Shown here: piece by piece, positions 54,515 through 63,166 of the stretch
Position numbering within the stretch: position 1 is the stretch's first letter
Layout: each line of letters begins with the position of its first letter
Origin: Gammaproteobacteria bacterium
GTDB taxonomy: Bacteria; Pseudomonadota; Gammaproteobacteria; Pseudomonadales; Pseudohongiellaceae
Direction: 5' to 3'
Length of the DNA stretch: 64,000 bases
Assembly: GCA_008081045.1 (NCBI GenBank)
Contig: VMDC01000001.1
Location: 124,001-188,000, forward strand
Notes under the pieces: model-generated
What the model saw: only the letters and a program-made list of their open reading frames with translations
What the model was told of the DNA's origin: nothing
The model's database searches: none
Program-made: the position numbers and the translations under genes

Positions 54515-55102
54515 ATGAAAGCCCCGATTCGTCTTTTTCAATGTCTTATTTCCTCGGGATTGCTGATCGTCTCAGCTGCAGCGTCGGCGCAGTGGACGCT
54601 TAACAATGAAGCATCGACCTTAAGTTTTGTGACGGTCAAAGCCGATCATGTCGCTGAGGTTCATACCTTTGATGAACTTTCGGGAACCATCAAGGAGGAT
54701 GGCTCGGTGTCGATTGAGATTGCACTGGCCAGTGTGAATACCCTGGTTCCTATTCGCAATGAGCGTATGCAATCCATGTTGTTCGAAACAGAACTCTTCC
54801 CGCGCGGCACCATCACCGCGCGGATCAACAGCGGTCGACTTGCCAACATGGCTCCGGGCAGTAGCGAAGAAATGGGGATTGATTTCACTCTGGAATTGCG
54901 CGATCAGTCCCAAACCTACAACGCCACGGTTCTGGTCAGTCGTCAGGAAGCCGGGCTGATGGCCACGACTCTTAAGCCCATCGTGGTTAATGCGGAAAGC
55001 TTTGATCTGGTGGCGGGGGTGGAGGCGCTGCGCGAGGTCGCCGGCTTGCCGAGTATCAGTCGGGCAGTACCCGTATCCTTTACTGTGGTTTTTGAAGACT
55101 GA
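54515..55102 (+). CDS. YceI-family lipid-binding protein
   Basis: A 195-residue periplasmic protein. The ATG at 54515 follows TGGAG and starts a signal peptide (LISSGLLIVSAAASAQ); the TTG at 54503 is less likely. The YceI lipocalin-like fold is seen in WTLNNEASTLSFVTVKADHVAEVHTFDELSGTI, a central IEIALASVNT strand and RNERMQSMLFETELFPRGTIT. Members bind polyprenoid (isoprenoid quinone) lipids; nearby genes give no further hint. Convergent with the PaaI-like gene. Confidence 0.9.
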   Translation: MKAPIRLFQCLISSGLLIVSAAASAQWTLNNEASTLSFVTVKADHVAEVHTFDELSGTIKEDGSVSIEIALASVNTLVPIRNERMQSMLFETELFPRGTITARINSGRLANMAPGSSEEMGIDFTLELRDQSQTYNATVLVSRQEAGLMATTLKPIVVNAESFDLVAGVEALREVAGLPSISRAVPVSFTVVFED

Positions 55103-55128
55103 GGTCTGTCGCCAGCGTTCGCCAACTT

Positions 55129-55536
55129 TCAGCGGTCGGGGGGTATTGAGTAGGTTCCGGTGGCATGGGCAACCGGGGCCTCATCGCCCTCGGAACAGAT
55201 AGATACTTCCCCGACAGCGAGAGACTTACCCCGTTTTAACAGTCTGCATTCCGCCAGCAGATCCCGGTCAGCCACTGGCTTTCTCAGAAAATTGAAGTTG
55301 AGGCTGGTGGTGACCGCAAGCGGCACCAGACCGATTTCCCGCAAAAGTGCGACATACAGAGCGGTATCCGCCAGCGCCATCATGGTCGGGCCGGAGACCG
55401 TTCCACCCGGCCGTAAATCTTGCTCTCCCACCTGATGCCTCACCACAACCGAGTCATCGGTGAAATCCTCAATGACATAGCGCGCCTTGGGGAACTCACT
55501 CCGGAAGAAGGCAATCATTTCATCTTTGCTGACCAT
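55129..55536 (-). CDS. PaaI-family hotdog thioesterase
   Basis: A 135-residue hotdog-fold protein with GGTVSGPTMMALADTALYVALLREIG, the active-site helix of the PaaI/YbgC-type thioesterases, and the strand LAVTTSLNFNFLRKPVADRDLLAEC. It would hydrolyse an acyl-CoA or similar thioester in the cytoplasm. Downstream of the 773-residue RND exporter in the same direction, 13 bases apart, so co-transcribed. Confidence 0.87.
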   Translation of the reverse strand: MVSKDEMIAFFRSEFPKARYVIEDFTDDSVVVRHQVGEQDLRPGGTVSGPTMMALADTALYVALLREIGLVPLAVTTSLNFNFLRKPVADRDLLAECRLLKRGKSLAVGEVSICSEGDEAPVAHATGTYSIPPDR

Positions 55537-55549
55537 GCGTTACTCCAAT

Positions 55550-57871
55550 TCAGATATTAGTGCCAGAGTCGTTCGAGAATTTATTGTCGAAACGTTTCAG
55601 TATCGTCGGTAAGTAGACCAAGTCGAGCACCAGCGCCAGAATGACGATAGGTACAAGCAGTTTGGCTGACTGCTGGAAATAGATGGTGTTGGCGAAAATC
55701 AATATGGTGGTTCCCAGTGCCAGCACCAAGGTGGTGACCGTCAGCGCCGGACCGGCTATCTGTATCGAGTGAGCAACAGCCTCTGACTGAGAAACACCGC
55801 CGCGGCGACTCTCCAGATAGTGGCTGAGGATATGCACCGTGTCATCCACAACCAGACCGATGCTGATGCTGAACAGCATCATTACAAAGGGGTCCAGTTG
55901 TCCAACCAGAATGGCCCAAAAGCCAAAGACCATGGTTGCAGGAAGCAGATTGGGTAGCACGCTGAGAATCCCGAAGTAGGTGCTCCCGAAGCCAAGCACC
56001 AGAGTCAGCGTTATCAGCAGGAGACTGACGGAGTATCCCTGCAGCAACTCGGTGGTTACCAGTTCGTCCATTCTCGAGAACAGCAGCAGCCCGCTGCCAT
56101 GAATCAGTTCAGCATCGGTGAAAATTTCAGAAAATTTCTGGGTGATCTGAATGTCGAGATCCAGCACTTCCTGATTGGAGATTTGTGTTGCGTTGATGAA
56201 CACGGTCATGGCCGATAGATCATCACTGACGAAACCGCTTATGGGGAACTCTCTGCTGTTGACCAGCCTGAAAGCGTCCAGATAGTTTTCAACGGTTTCC
56301 TCAGTATCCGGTAGGTAAAAGTACTCCGGATTCTGGTCGTTGATGAATTGGTTAATTGTCTTGAGCACGTCGTTGAGGCTGGCGACCGACTCCACGCTTT
56401 CGAGACTGGCCAGCCATCCGGTAAACGCCTCTACCTCCTGTAAAAAGCCGATATCAACGATTCCGTTCTGGTCGGGCGTCTTGATTGCATAGGTCAGGGC
56501 AGGCCCGCGGTTCATTTTCTCTGCGACCTGATCATAGTACTCGCGTATATCACCATCATTGGCGATGAAATCGAGTCGATTAAAATCGGTTTCGTTGAGC
56601 GGAAGGAGTATTGCGGTGCCCAATGCCAGCCCCGAGAAGAGCAGAAAAATAGACTTGTCGTGTATGTTGGTGAAAGCGATGACACGGTCAAGCAGGCGCT
56701 GCATGAAGACGGTCTGATCCGGCACATCCTGTTTGCCGAGGGCGGTGAACCAGACCATGGTGGCGGGCAGCATGGTGAAGGTCAGGCCATAGGCGAAAAC
56801 GATTCCGACAGCCACGATCTGACCAAAATCCTGTATTGCAGGTGAGGAGGTCATATTGAGCGAAGAAAATCCGATCGCTGTGGTCAACGCTGCCAGAGAG
56901 ACCGGCTGAAAATTATAGGACAGGCTGTGCTCCATGGCCGAAAGCCTGCCCATGCCCGATGCGAGTGCCTGTTTGTAGATTGAAATGATATGCACGCTGT
57001 TGGCGACAGCGATGATGATTACCACTAACGGCGCAATGATAGAAATGTTGTTGAATGAAAAACCCAGATAATTGACTGTTCCAACCGTGCATGCAGCAGT
57101 TACCACCACATGAACCAGGATACAGGCGCCGAGAGTGAGTGAGCGAAAACAATAGCAGATTACCAGCACGCAGATGAGGATGACGATTGGCAACAGGCTG
57201 GTCAGGTCTTCGATCATTGCGCTCTGGCTGGACTGCTCCAGGATCATGTCCGAGCCGACATAAAGTTCGACGCCCGGATGACGCTGTCGAATGTCGTCCC
57301 GCAGCTGCTGAATTGCCGCGGCGATTTCTAACCTTTCGCTGGTGCTCGCATCTCTCGCGTCCAGTTCTAAATTTCCAAACGTCAGGCTGGCGTCCTGGTT
57401 CAACAAATTGTTGGTAAGCAGTCGATCCTGCACCGCCGATTGGGCCAGCTCGGCAAGTTCGAGTTCGCTGTACTCGTTGATACTCTTCGCGAACAGTCGA
57501 CGTTGGGTTTCGGGTGAAATCCAATTCAGGATGGTGGACAGATATCCGGCATGAGGTATCGCAGCATAACTCTCCCGAAGGTCATTGATAGCCCCCAGCG
57601 TCGCCTGAGTGAATACGGTCTGTCCCGGAGGTGCGACAAAGATAAATGCAGCCTCTGTAGGAATTGGAAACTCCTGGTCCATCAGCTCCAATTCATCGAG
57701 GTAGGGGTCACTTTGCGTGAGCAGCGCATTAAATGTGCCATCAAATCGGGTCGAGAGCAGTCCGCTGGCTAGCGCGCTGATTGCCACACAGCTCACGAGG
57801 AAAAAAAGCAGGCGAGACCTGACGCAACGTACTGCAAGTTTCTTCGCAAAGGCTGAAAAATCGACTGGCAT
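55550..57871 (-). CDS. RND/MMPL-type membrane exporter
   Basis: A 773-residue protein from the ATG at 57871 (MPVDFSAFAKK); the track start adds 20 unlikely residues. It has the MMPL architecture: one N-terminal helix, a periplasmic loop of about 200 residues (TQSDPYLDELELMDQEF), a five-helix bundle (LTSLLPIVILICVLVICYCF...), a second loop and a C-terminal bundle (VVDDTVHILSHYLESRRGG). The ligand may be a lipid, as in hopanoid or MmpL transporters; no partner adaptor is seen. Followed by the thioesterase gene. Confidence 0.85.
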   Translation of the reverse strand: MPVDFSAFAKKLAVRCVRSRLLFFLVSCVAISALASGLLSTRFDGTFNALLTQSDPYLDELELMDQEFPIPTEAAFIFVAPPGQTVFTQATLGAINDLRESYAAIPHAGYLSTILNWISPETQRRLFAKSINEYSELELAELAQSAVQDRLLTNNLLNQDASLTFGNLELDARDASTSERLEIAAAIQQLRDDIRQRHPGVELYVGSDMILEQSSQSAMIEDLTSLLPIVILICVLVICYCFRSLTLGACILVHVVVTAACTVGTVNYLGFSFNNISIIAPLVVIIIAVANSVHIISIYKQALASGMGRLSAMEHSLSYNFQPVSLAALTTAIGFSSLNMTSSPAIQDFGQIVAVGIVFAYGLTFTMLPATMVWFTALGKQDVPDQTVFMQRLLDRVIAFTNIHDKSIFLLFSGLALGTAILLPLNETDFNRLDFIANDGDIREYYDQVAEKMNRGPALTYAIKTPDQNGIVDIGFLQEVEAFTGWLASLESVESVASLNDVLKTINQFINDQNPEYFYLPDTEETVENYLDAFRLVNSREFPISGFVSDDLSAMTVFINATQISNQEVLDLDIQITQKFSEIFTDAELIHGSGLLLFSRMDELVTTELLQGYSVSLLLITLTLVLGFGSTYFGILSVLPNLLPATMVFGFWAILVGQLDPFVMMLFSISIGLVVDDTVHILSHYLESRRGGVSQSEAVAHSIQIAGPALTVTTLVLALGTTILIFANTIYFQQSAKLLVPIVILALVLDLVYLPTILKRFDNKFSNDSGTNI

Positions 57872-57931
57872 GGTTCGACGGATCGCGGTTTGAAAGTGAA
57901 ACGGTAATCTTAGACAACATCCGGTGCTCAC

Positions 57932-57959
57932 AAAAAAAGGAGGCAGAGCCTCCCTTTTT
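57932..57959 (-). terminator. Leftward intrinsic terminator of the redoxin gene
   Basis: On the - strand GGGAGGC-TCT-GCCTCC is followed by TTTTTTT, just after the redoxin stop at 57988. It separates that gene from the exporter gene on the same strand. Confidence 0.85.
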
Positions 57960-57987
57960 GGTATTGCGCGAAAACTGAAGGTGACGA

Positions 57988-58584
57988 CTAGGTGTCGAAG
58001 ATTGCTACCAGACAGCCCTTGGAATCGGGAATGTCATCCATGTTGACCACACCGCCGGCGAGTACAGTATTCAGGGCATCCTTCAGATAGTGCTCGCTGG
58101 CCTCATTCCGCTGAGTTTCGTAACCCAGCTGGTCGTTGATAGGGCCGCGAAACAACACCTCACGGGTGCGGGGATTGACGATAAACACCTCAGCCGTGCG
58201 CTCAACGCCGAGAGCCTTGGCCAGGTGCTGCCCTTCATCTTTCATAATGGGAAAGTCGATCCCGAACTCGCCCGCTTCTTTTGCGATTCTCGGGAGATTG
58301 TCCTGAATGTTCGAGTTAAACATGGTGAACTCAATGTTCCTGTCGGCGAACTCATCGCGAACGGCGCGGTAGTTTGGCAGGGCGATACGCGCGATCGGGC
58401 AACCCACGCCCTGCACATAAAACACGACGTAATCATAGGACTCATAGCTCTCCAGCGTATGAACCTCACCGAGATGATCAGTAAGCTCAAATTCCGGAAT
58501 AGACCGCAGCCACTCATCGCCCATTGAGGCGGCCGAAATGGTCGCAGCGGCGAGGGCAACGATTAACCTGTTCAACCAATTCAT
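57988..58584 (-). CDS. Exported redoxin/thioredoxin-fold protein
   Basis: A 198-residue protein from the ATG at 58584, after AGGAG; the track start is 22 codons too early. A signal peptide (NRLIVALAAATISAASMG) leads to a redoxin domain: FELTDHLGEVHTLESYESYDYVVFYVQGVGCPIARIALPNYRAVRDEF, with one cysteine in GVGCP where peroxiredoxins have the peroxidatic Cys, and a second one near the end (DSKGCLVAIFDT). The sequence resembles the N-terminal domain of the three-domain protein at 49708. A thiol-dependent oxidoreductase role is likely. Confidence 0.83.
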   Translation of the reverse strand: MNWLNRLIVALAAATISAASMGDEWLRSIPEFELTDHLGEVHTLESYESYDYVVFYVQGVGCPIARIALPNYRAVRDEFADRNIEFTMFNSNIQDNLPRIAKEAGEFGIDFPIMKDEGQHLAKALGVERTAEVFIVNPRTREVLFRGPINDQLGYETQRNEASEHYLKDALNTVLAGGVVNMDDIPDSKGCLVAIFDT

Positions 58585-59062
58585 CACTGACTCCTGGTCT
58601 CTGTTCAAGTTCACTTCTGTTAGGGCGTGGCTCCTGAATCCCCGTGCCAACCGGTGATCTCACAGTTGCTCGAAGGCTTACGCCAAGCAGGAGGCCTCCT
58701 AAACAAATTAAGGGCGATTTTAACAACTTTCAACCCGCCAGCCCAGTTTCAATCTGAGTCGCTGTTGCTGAAGCGAGGATGGCGACATAGATTTTCTTTT
58801 ATTCTATTAAAAACAATTACTTAAAATATACATGCTGAACAGGAAAACGCAGATCAGGCGTATACCACAGTGCCACGGTTCAGCCCGAGATTCTTCTGAA
58901 GACTTCCCGGCAGTGACATTCAGGCCTCAGCACCGGCGCACTGGCCGCTGCTGGCGGGCTGAAAACGGTGATCGTGCTTGGCACTATCGCCGGGTGGTGC
59001 CAATCGATAACTGAAGGGAAACAGCGTATAGTTTCAGCCGTACCAGCACAGTGCACAGAACT
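58585..59062. other. Intergenic region between redoxin and second exporter
   Basis: About 480 bases between divergent genes. It contains a markedly AT-rich stretch at about 58790-58830 (for example TTTTATTCTATTAAAAACAA) likely to hold promoter elements, but no clear -35/-10 pair. The 60-residue ORF at 58832 looks like chance. Confidence 0.5.
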
Positions 59063-61570
59063 ATGACTACGAAGATCGCCCGGCTCTATTCCCACTCTGT
59101 TTTTGAAAGGCCAAAGCTGGTCATTGTCATGCTGCTGGCGCTGGTGGTCTTTTTTGCCTGGCATGCGCAGAATTTCCGGCTGGATGCGTCTGCAGACTCC
59201 TTGCTGCTGGAAAATGACCCCGATCTTGAATTCTCAAGGGAGATCAACAACCGCTACGGCACGGCCGATTCGGTAACTGTTGCCTACTCTCCTGACGGTA
59301 ACTTATTTGACCCTGCCGAACTGCAGGTGCTCGAACGCCTCAGTGAAGATCTTCTGGCCATTGATCGGGTGGAATCTGTGAACAGTATTCTGACCGTGCC
59401 AATTTTTGGTGATACCCCACTCACCGGTATCTCTGAAGATTATCTGACCCTGCTGGCACCGGAAACCGATCTTGCTGCGGCGCAAGAGGAGATCATGACC
59501 AGTCCGGTTTTCCGCAATGCGCTGCTGAGTCCTGACGGTGAGACAGCCGGTATTCAGGTGAGCTTTGCCCTCGACGAAAAAGCCCGCTCGTTGGTTAATC
59601 GTCGCTCGGAGCTGAGGAATCTGAGCCGCGCCGGTGACGCCAGCCCTGAACAGTTGGCCGAGCTGAGTCAGGTTGAGGCGGAATACGCCAGTTACAGCGT
59701 GCAGGCGGCAGATCGGCAGCACGAATTGATCAGTGAAATACGGGCAACGCTCGATAGATATCGGGATGGCGCGGAGATTTATCTGGGCGGCGCACCAATG
59801 ATAGCCGACGATTTGGTGACCTTTGTGCAGGGCGATCTCAGTAGCTTCAGTATCGCCGTGGTTCTTCTTATTGTCTTTGCCCTCGGTCTTATTTTTCGCA
59901 AGTTACGATGGGTGGCAATACCGCTGGCCTGTTGCGCGGTTGCCGGCGTCATCATGGTCGGGGTCCTCGGACTGATGGACTGGCGTGTCACCGTTGTTTC
60001 TTCTAATTTTATTTCATTGCTGTTGATCATCACGATTTCACTCACCGTGCATCTGACCGTACGCTATCGGGAATTAAGGGCGACCCGACACCACAGTGAT
60101 CACGATAAGCTGCTCAGGCATGCGGTTCTCAGCATGTATCGCCCCTGCCTATACACGGCATTGACTACCCTGGTTGCGTTCGGTTCTCTGGTTGTGAGCG
60201 GGATTTTGCCAATAATCACGTTTGGCTGGATGATGATGATGGGTGTGGTGACCGCTTTACTGGTCGCCTTCACACTTTTTCCTTCTATCATGAGCTTGCT
60301 CAAGACCGACGAAAGCCAGCTCGGTACTGGCCTTCGTCTGAATTTGACCGGCTTTCTCGCCCGTGCGACAGACAGGTTGAACAACACCGTGCTGGTGATC
60401 TACGGTCTGATACTGCTGTTCAGCGTGATTGGACTGAGCCAGTTGAGGGTGGAAAACAGCTTCATCGATTACTTCAGAGAAAGCACAGAAATTTATCAGG
60501 GCATGAGCCTGTTTGATGAGAAGCTCGGTGGCACTCTGTCCTTTGATGTTGTGGTCGATCTGCCAGATGGCGGCGCGCCATTCGACGACGGATTTGATGA
60601 TGGATTCGACGACGGATTTGATGATGGATTCGATGACGGGTTTTCAGACAGCGGCAGTGATGACGCCTATTGGTTTACTGCCCCCAAAATGGCACAGATC
60701 AAAGCCATCCATGAATACCTTGATGCCGATCTGCAAACCGGCAAGGTGCTCTCGTTCGGCGCCATTGTGCAACTGGCTGAAAAACTCAATGGCAACCAGG
60801 AAGTAGACGGGTTTCTCTGGGCAATCCTGTACAACCGGATTCCCGAGGCGCTGAAGGATACTGTCCTGACCCCCTTTATCTCAGTCGCTGACAACCAGAC
60901 CCGATTCAATGTCCGGGTGATCGAATCGGCGCCCGATCTGAATCGCAATGAGCTGTTGCAGCGCATAGAGCGCGGCGTTGAAGAAGAGTTTGGTCTGGCG
61001 GACGAGGACGTGCGCGTTACCGGTATTCTGGTGATGTATAACAACGTCCTGCAGAGCCTGTTTCAATCACAGATTCTGACGCTCGGAGTGGTGATGCTGG
61101 CCATCATGCTGATGTTTCTCGCGCTTTTTCGCTCGCTCTCCATCGCGGTGATCTGCATTATCCCCAATGCCATTGCTGCCGCATTTGTCCTCGGCATCAT
61201 GGGTTGGGCAAACATTCCGCTGGATATCATGACCATCACAATCGCAGCGATTTCCGTTGGCATCGGCGTCGACAATACCATTCACTACATGCACCGGTTT
61301 AAGCGCGAATTTCCCCGCTTCGGTGATTACCGCGCAACCATGCATTTCTGTCACAACAGCATCGGGCGAGCTATGTATTTTACGTCGATGACTATTGTCG
61401 CCGGCTTTTCTATTCTGGCGCTGTCGAATTTCATTCCGACGATTGTATTCGGACTGTTGACCAGTCTTGCCATGCTGGTTGCCTTGACCGGCTCTCTGAC
61501 CCTGTTGCCCCAGCTGCTTATCTCTTTCAAACCTCTCGGTGCTGAGGAGGGTTCTGGTGGCCATGTCTGA
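59063..61570 (+). CDS. RND/MMPL-type membrane exporter with acidic tandem repeat
   Basis: An 835-residue protein from the ATG at 59063; a GTG at 59051 is the track start. MMPL layout: N-terminal helix (KLVIVMLLALVVFFAWHAQ), a periplasmic loop, a helix bundle (IAVVLLIVFALGLIFRKLR...), a second loop starting near VENSFIDYFRESTEIYQGM, and a C-terminal bundle with VGIGVDNTIHYMHRF. In the second loop there are five FDDG units in a row. Related to the 55550 exporter, but only distantly. Substrate unknown; possibly a lipid or hydrophobic compound. Confidence 0.85.
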   Translation: MTTKIARLYSHSVFERPKLVIVMLLALVVFFAWHAQNFRLDASADSLLLENDPDLEFSREINNRYGTADSVTVAYSPDGNLFDPAELQVLERLSEDLLAIDRVESVNSILTVPIFGDTPLTGISEDYLTLLAPETDLAAAQEEIMTSPVFRNALLSPDGETAGIQVSFALDEKARSLVNRRSELRNLSRAGDASPEQLAELSQVEAEYASYSVQAADRQHELISEIRATLDRYRDGAEIYLGGAPMIADDLVTFVQGDLSSFSIAVVLLIVFALGLIFRKLRWVAIPLACCAVAGVIMVGVLGLMDWRVTVVSSNFISLLLIITISLTVHLTVRYRELRATRHHSDHDKLLRHAVLSMYRPCLYTALTTLVAFGSLVVSGILPIITFGWMMMMGVVTALLVAFTLFPSIMSLLKTDESQLGTGLRLNLTGFLARATDRLNNTVLVIYGLILLFSVIGLSQLRVENSFIDYFRESTEIYQGMSLFDEKLGGTLSFDVVVDLPDGGAPFDDGFDDGFDDGFDDGFDDGFSDSGSDDAYWFTAPKMAQIKAIHEYLDADLQTGKVLSFGAIVQLAEKLNGNQEVDGFLWAILYNRIPEALKDTVLTPFISVADNQTRFNVRVIESAPDLNRNELLQRIERGVEEEFGLADEDVRVTGILVMYNNVLQSLFQSQILTLGVVMLAIMLMFLALFRSLSIAVICIIPNAIAAAFVLGIMGWANIPLDIMTITIAAISVGIGVDNTIHYMHRFKREFPRFGDYRATMHFCHNSIGRAMYFTSMTIVAGFSILALSNFIPTIVFGLLTSLAMLVALTGSLTLLPQLLISFKPLGAEEGSGGHV
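60581..60640 (+). repeat. In-frame 12-base tandem repeat coding (FDDG)5
   Basis: Five 12-base units encode FDDG in a row. They alternate between TTCGACGACGGA and TTTGATGATGGA, so the first four make two identical 24-base copies; the fifth differs slightly. It lies in the second periplasmic loop of the exporter. The unit length keeps the frame, so copy number can vary without breaking the gene. Confidence 0.9.
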
Positions 61571-61664
61571 GTGGCACTGCTGCAAGCGCAGATTAAGCGA
61601 TCACAAGGCCTCGCAAGGCGAGTAGAGATGCAGAAGCTGACACTCCGGATTTGATGAAACAATC

Positions 61665-62087
61665 ATGACAAGCGTCTCTTTCCCAATGATACGGGTCGGC
61701 TGGTGGCTTGGCAGCGCAATGTTGCTTGCGGCGTGCAACAGGACCGAGCCTGCGGCCGAAGCGCCGATGAGCCTGCTGGCCGCCTACATGCAGGATCCTG
61801 CGGCCGTTGAGCGCGGTGCCAGAATATACGACGGAACCTGTGCTCAGTTCTGTCACGAAGCAGAACCCCGCGTCGGGGAGGAAGTGAATCTGTTCGACTG
61901 TCAGTGGCGTTATGGCAATACCGCCGATGAGATTTTTCAGATAACAACATCAGGCATTCCGGGTACCCGGATGGTGGGTTATGGCAATAACTTTCCTGAA
62001 GGAAAACAGGACCTTTGGAAGTTGATTGCCTTCATAAAGACCAAGCAGCCTGAGTGTGAGACCAGTGAAATGCAAAAGATTCAATGA
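61665..62087 (+). CDS. Cytochrome c-like lipoprotein with a CX3CH heme motif
   Basis: A 140-residue protein with a signal and lipobox (MLLAAC). It carries a heme c-like motif CAQFCH (Cys, three residues, Cys-His), not the usual CxxCH; I checked the reading frame codon by codon. A later GTRMVGYG supplies a possible Met ligand. The rest is a class I cytochrome fold with helix ends. It could transfer electrons at the outer face of the membrane. The ClpP-like gene starts about at its stop, so both are on one transcript. Confidence 0.75.
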   Translation: MTSVSFPMIRVGWWLGSAMLLAACNRTEPAAEAPMSLLAAYMQDPAAVERGARIYDGTCAQFCHEAEPRVGEEVNLFDCQWRYGNTADEIFQITTSGIPGTRMVGYGNNFPEGKQDLWKLIAFIKTKQPECETSEMQKIQ

Positions 62088-62098
62088 GGAAGGAAACC

Positions 62099-62689
62099 AT
62101 GTACAGCACCCAGGAAGATGACAGTCCGGCCACTCGGACTCCAGCCAGATCCGGATTTATGGATGAGAAGCTGTTTAAGTCGCGCGCCATCACCCTATTC
62201 GGCAGTATTGATGACAAGCTTGCCCGATCGGTCACTGAGCGGCTTCTGGCACTGGCCTCAGACGGCGATGACCCGATCACGCTATACATCAGCTCGCCCG
62301 GCGGTCACGTTGAATCCGGCGATGTGATTTATGACATGATCAAATTCATTCAGCCGGTGGTCAAAGTGGTCGGCACGGGCTGGGTGGCCAGCGCGGCAAC
62401 AACGATCTATCTGGCCGCAGAGAAAGAAAATCGCTTTTCTTTGCCGAATACCCGCTTTCTGGTGCATCAGCCTTTGGGTGGTGCCCGTGGCGATGCGACC
62501 GATATCGCTATTCAGGCAGAGCAGATTGTCAAAATGAGAGCGCGGATTAATCAGCTGATCGCAAACGAAACGGGCCAGCCCCTTGATCGTGTTGCCCAGG
62601 ATACAGATCGCGATTACTGGATGACCGTGGAAGAGGCCGTTGAATATGGCATCGTAGGTAAAGTCATCAGCTCTGTTTCAGAGATCTAG
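62099..62689 (+). CDS. clpP: ClpP-family serine protease (paralogue)
   Basis: A 196-residue ClpP-like protease from the ATG at 62099, after GAGGAAGGA; the ATG at 62084 overlaps the cytochrome stop by 4 bases and is possible. The full catalytic triad is seen: Ser98 in WVASAATT, His123 in FLVHQPLGG and Asp172 in DTDRDYW, with the ITLYISSPGGHVESGDVIYDM strand. Sequence around the serine differs from standard ClpP (VASAA, not AASMG), marking it as a second, divergent copy. No clpX or tig is adjacent, so it may serve a special unfoldase or act alone. Confidence 0.85.
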   Translation: MYSTQEDDSPATRTPARSGFMDEKLFKSRAITLFGSIDDKLARSVTERLLALASDGDDPITLYISSPGGHVESGDVIYDMIKFIQPVVKVVGTGWVASAATTIYLAAEKENRFSLPNTRFLVHQPLGGARGDATDIAIQAEQIVKMRARINQLIANETGQPLDRVAQDTDRDYWMTVEEAVEYGIVGKVISSVSEI

Positions 62690-63105
62690 TTGTTCGAATC
62701 TGATGCCGCCTGGCCGGCGACTTTCCTGAAGATTGCCTGGCGGCCCTGCGACAGCGCGCACACGACCATGAATTCGGGCTGACAGCTGGCGGCGGACAGT
62801 ACGGCCGTCTTGGCGTCCAGTAATTCAGCCCGGATGACGCCGGTGGCGCCGGCGTATTCGACCTCTACGCGGGCAATATTACCGTCTATCTTGCCGTCTC
62901 CGCTGGACCAGATCTGCCCCATGGATTCTATCTGGGTGATCTTCAGCAACCCGTTGTCTGCTGTCACCCCGATTCTGAACAGGGTGCCCTCAGCGAGCCA
63001 TTCTCCTTCCCAGTCCGCGTTTGCTATCTGAGTCTGGGCCGTCACCGGCCCCTGCGTGGCGCTCAGAATCGTCAGCAGCAATGCCATCAAGCCTCGCCGT
63101 TGCAT
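62686..63105 (-). CDS. Secreted protein of unknown function
   Basis: A 139-residue protein from the ATG at 63105, with a signal peptide (LMALLLTILSATQGPVTAQ); the track start is a TTG overlapping the NnrU gene. The mature part is a small beta-rich domain (WEGEWLAEGTLFRIGV, LLKITQIESMGQIWSSGDG, GVIRAELLDAKTAVLSAASC) with two cysteines that may pair. No family is recognised. It overlaps the convergent ClpP stop by 4 bases. Confidence 0.6.
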   Translation of the reverse strand: MQRRGLMALLLTILSATQGPVTAQTQIANADWEGEWLAEGTLFRIGVTADNGLLKITQIESMGQIWSSGDGKIDGNIARVEVEYAGATGVIRAELLDAKTAVLSAASCQPEFMVVCALSQGRQAIFRKVAGQAASDSNN

Positions 63106-63166
63106 TGCCCGGCCGTGTGGTCGGGCAGATTGCCGCGTTCGCTTCTGCAGTAATCTCTGAATTGGC

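Noticed and set aside
58832-59014. 60-residue ORF between divergent genes
   Set aside because: Basic, low-complexity translation without ribosome site or recognisable motif.
60581-60640. FDDG repeat as an RTX calcium repeat or CRISPR-like array
   Set aside because: RTX nonapeptides have a GGxGxDxUx pattern that is absent, and there are no spacers; it is a simple coding tandem repeat.
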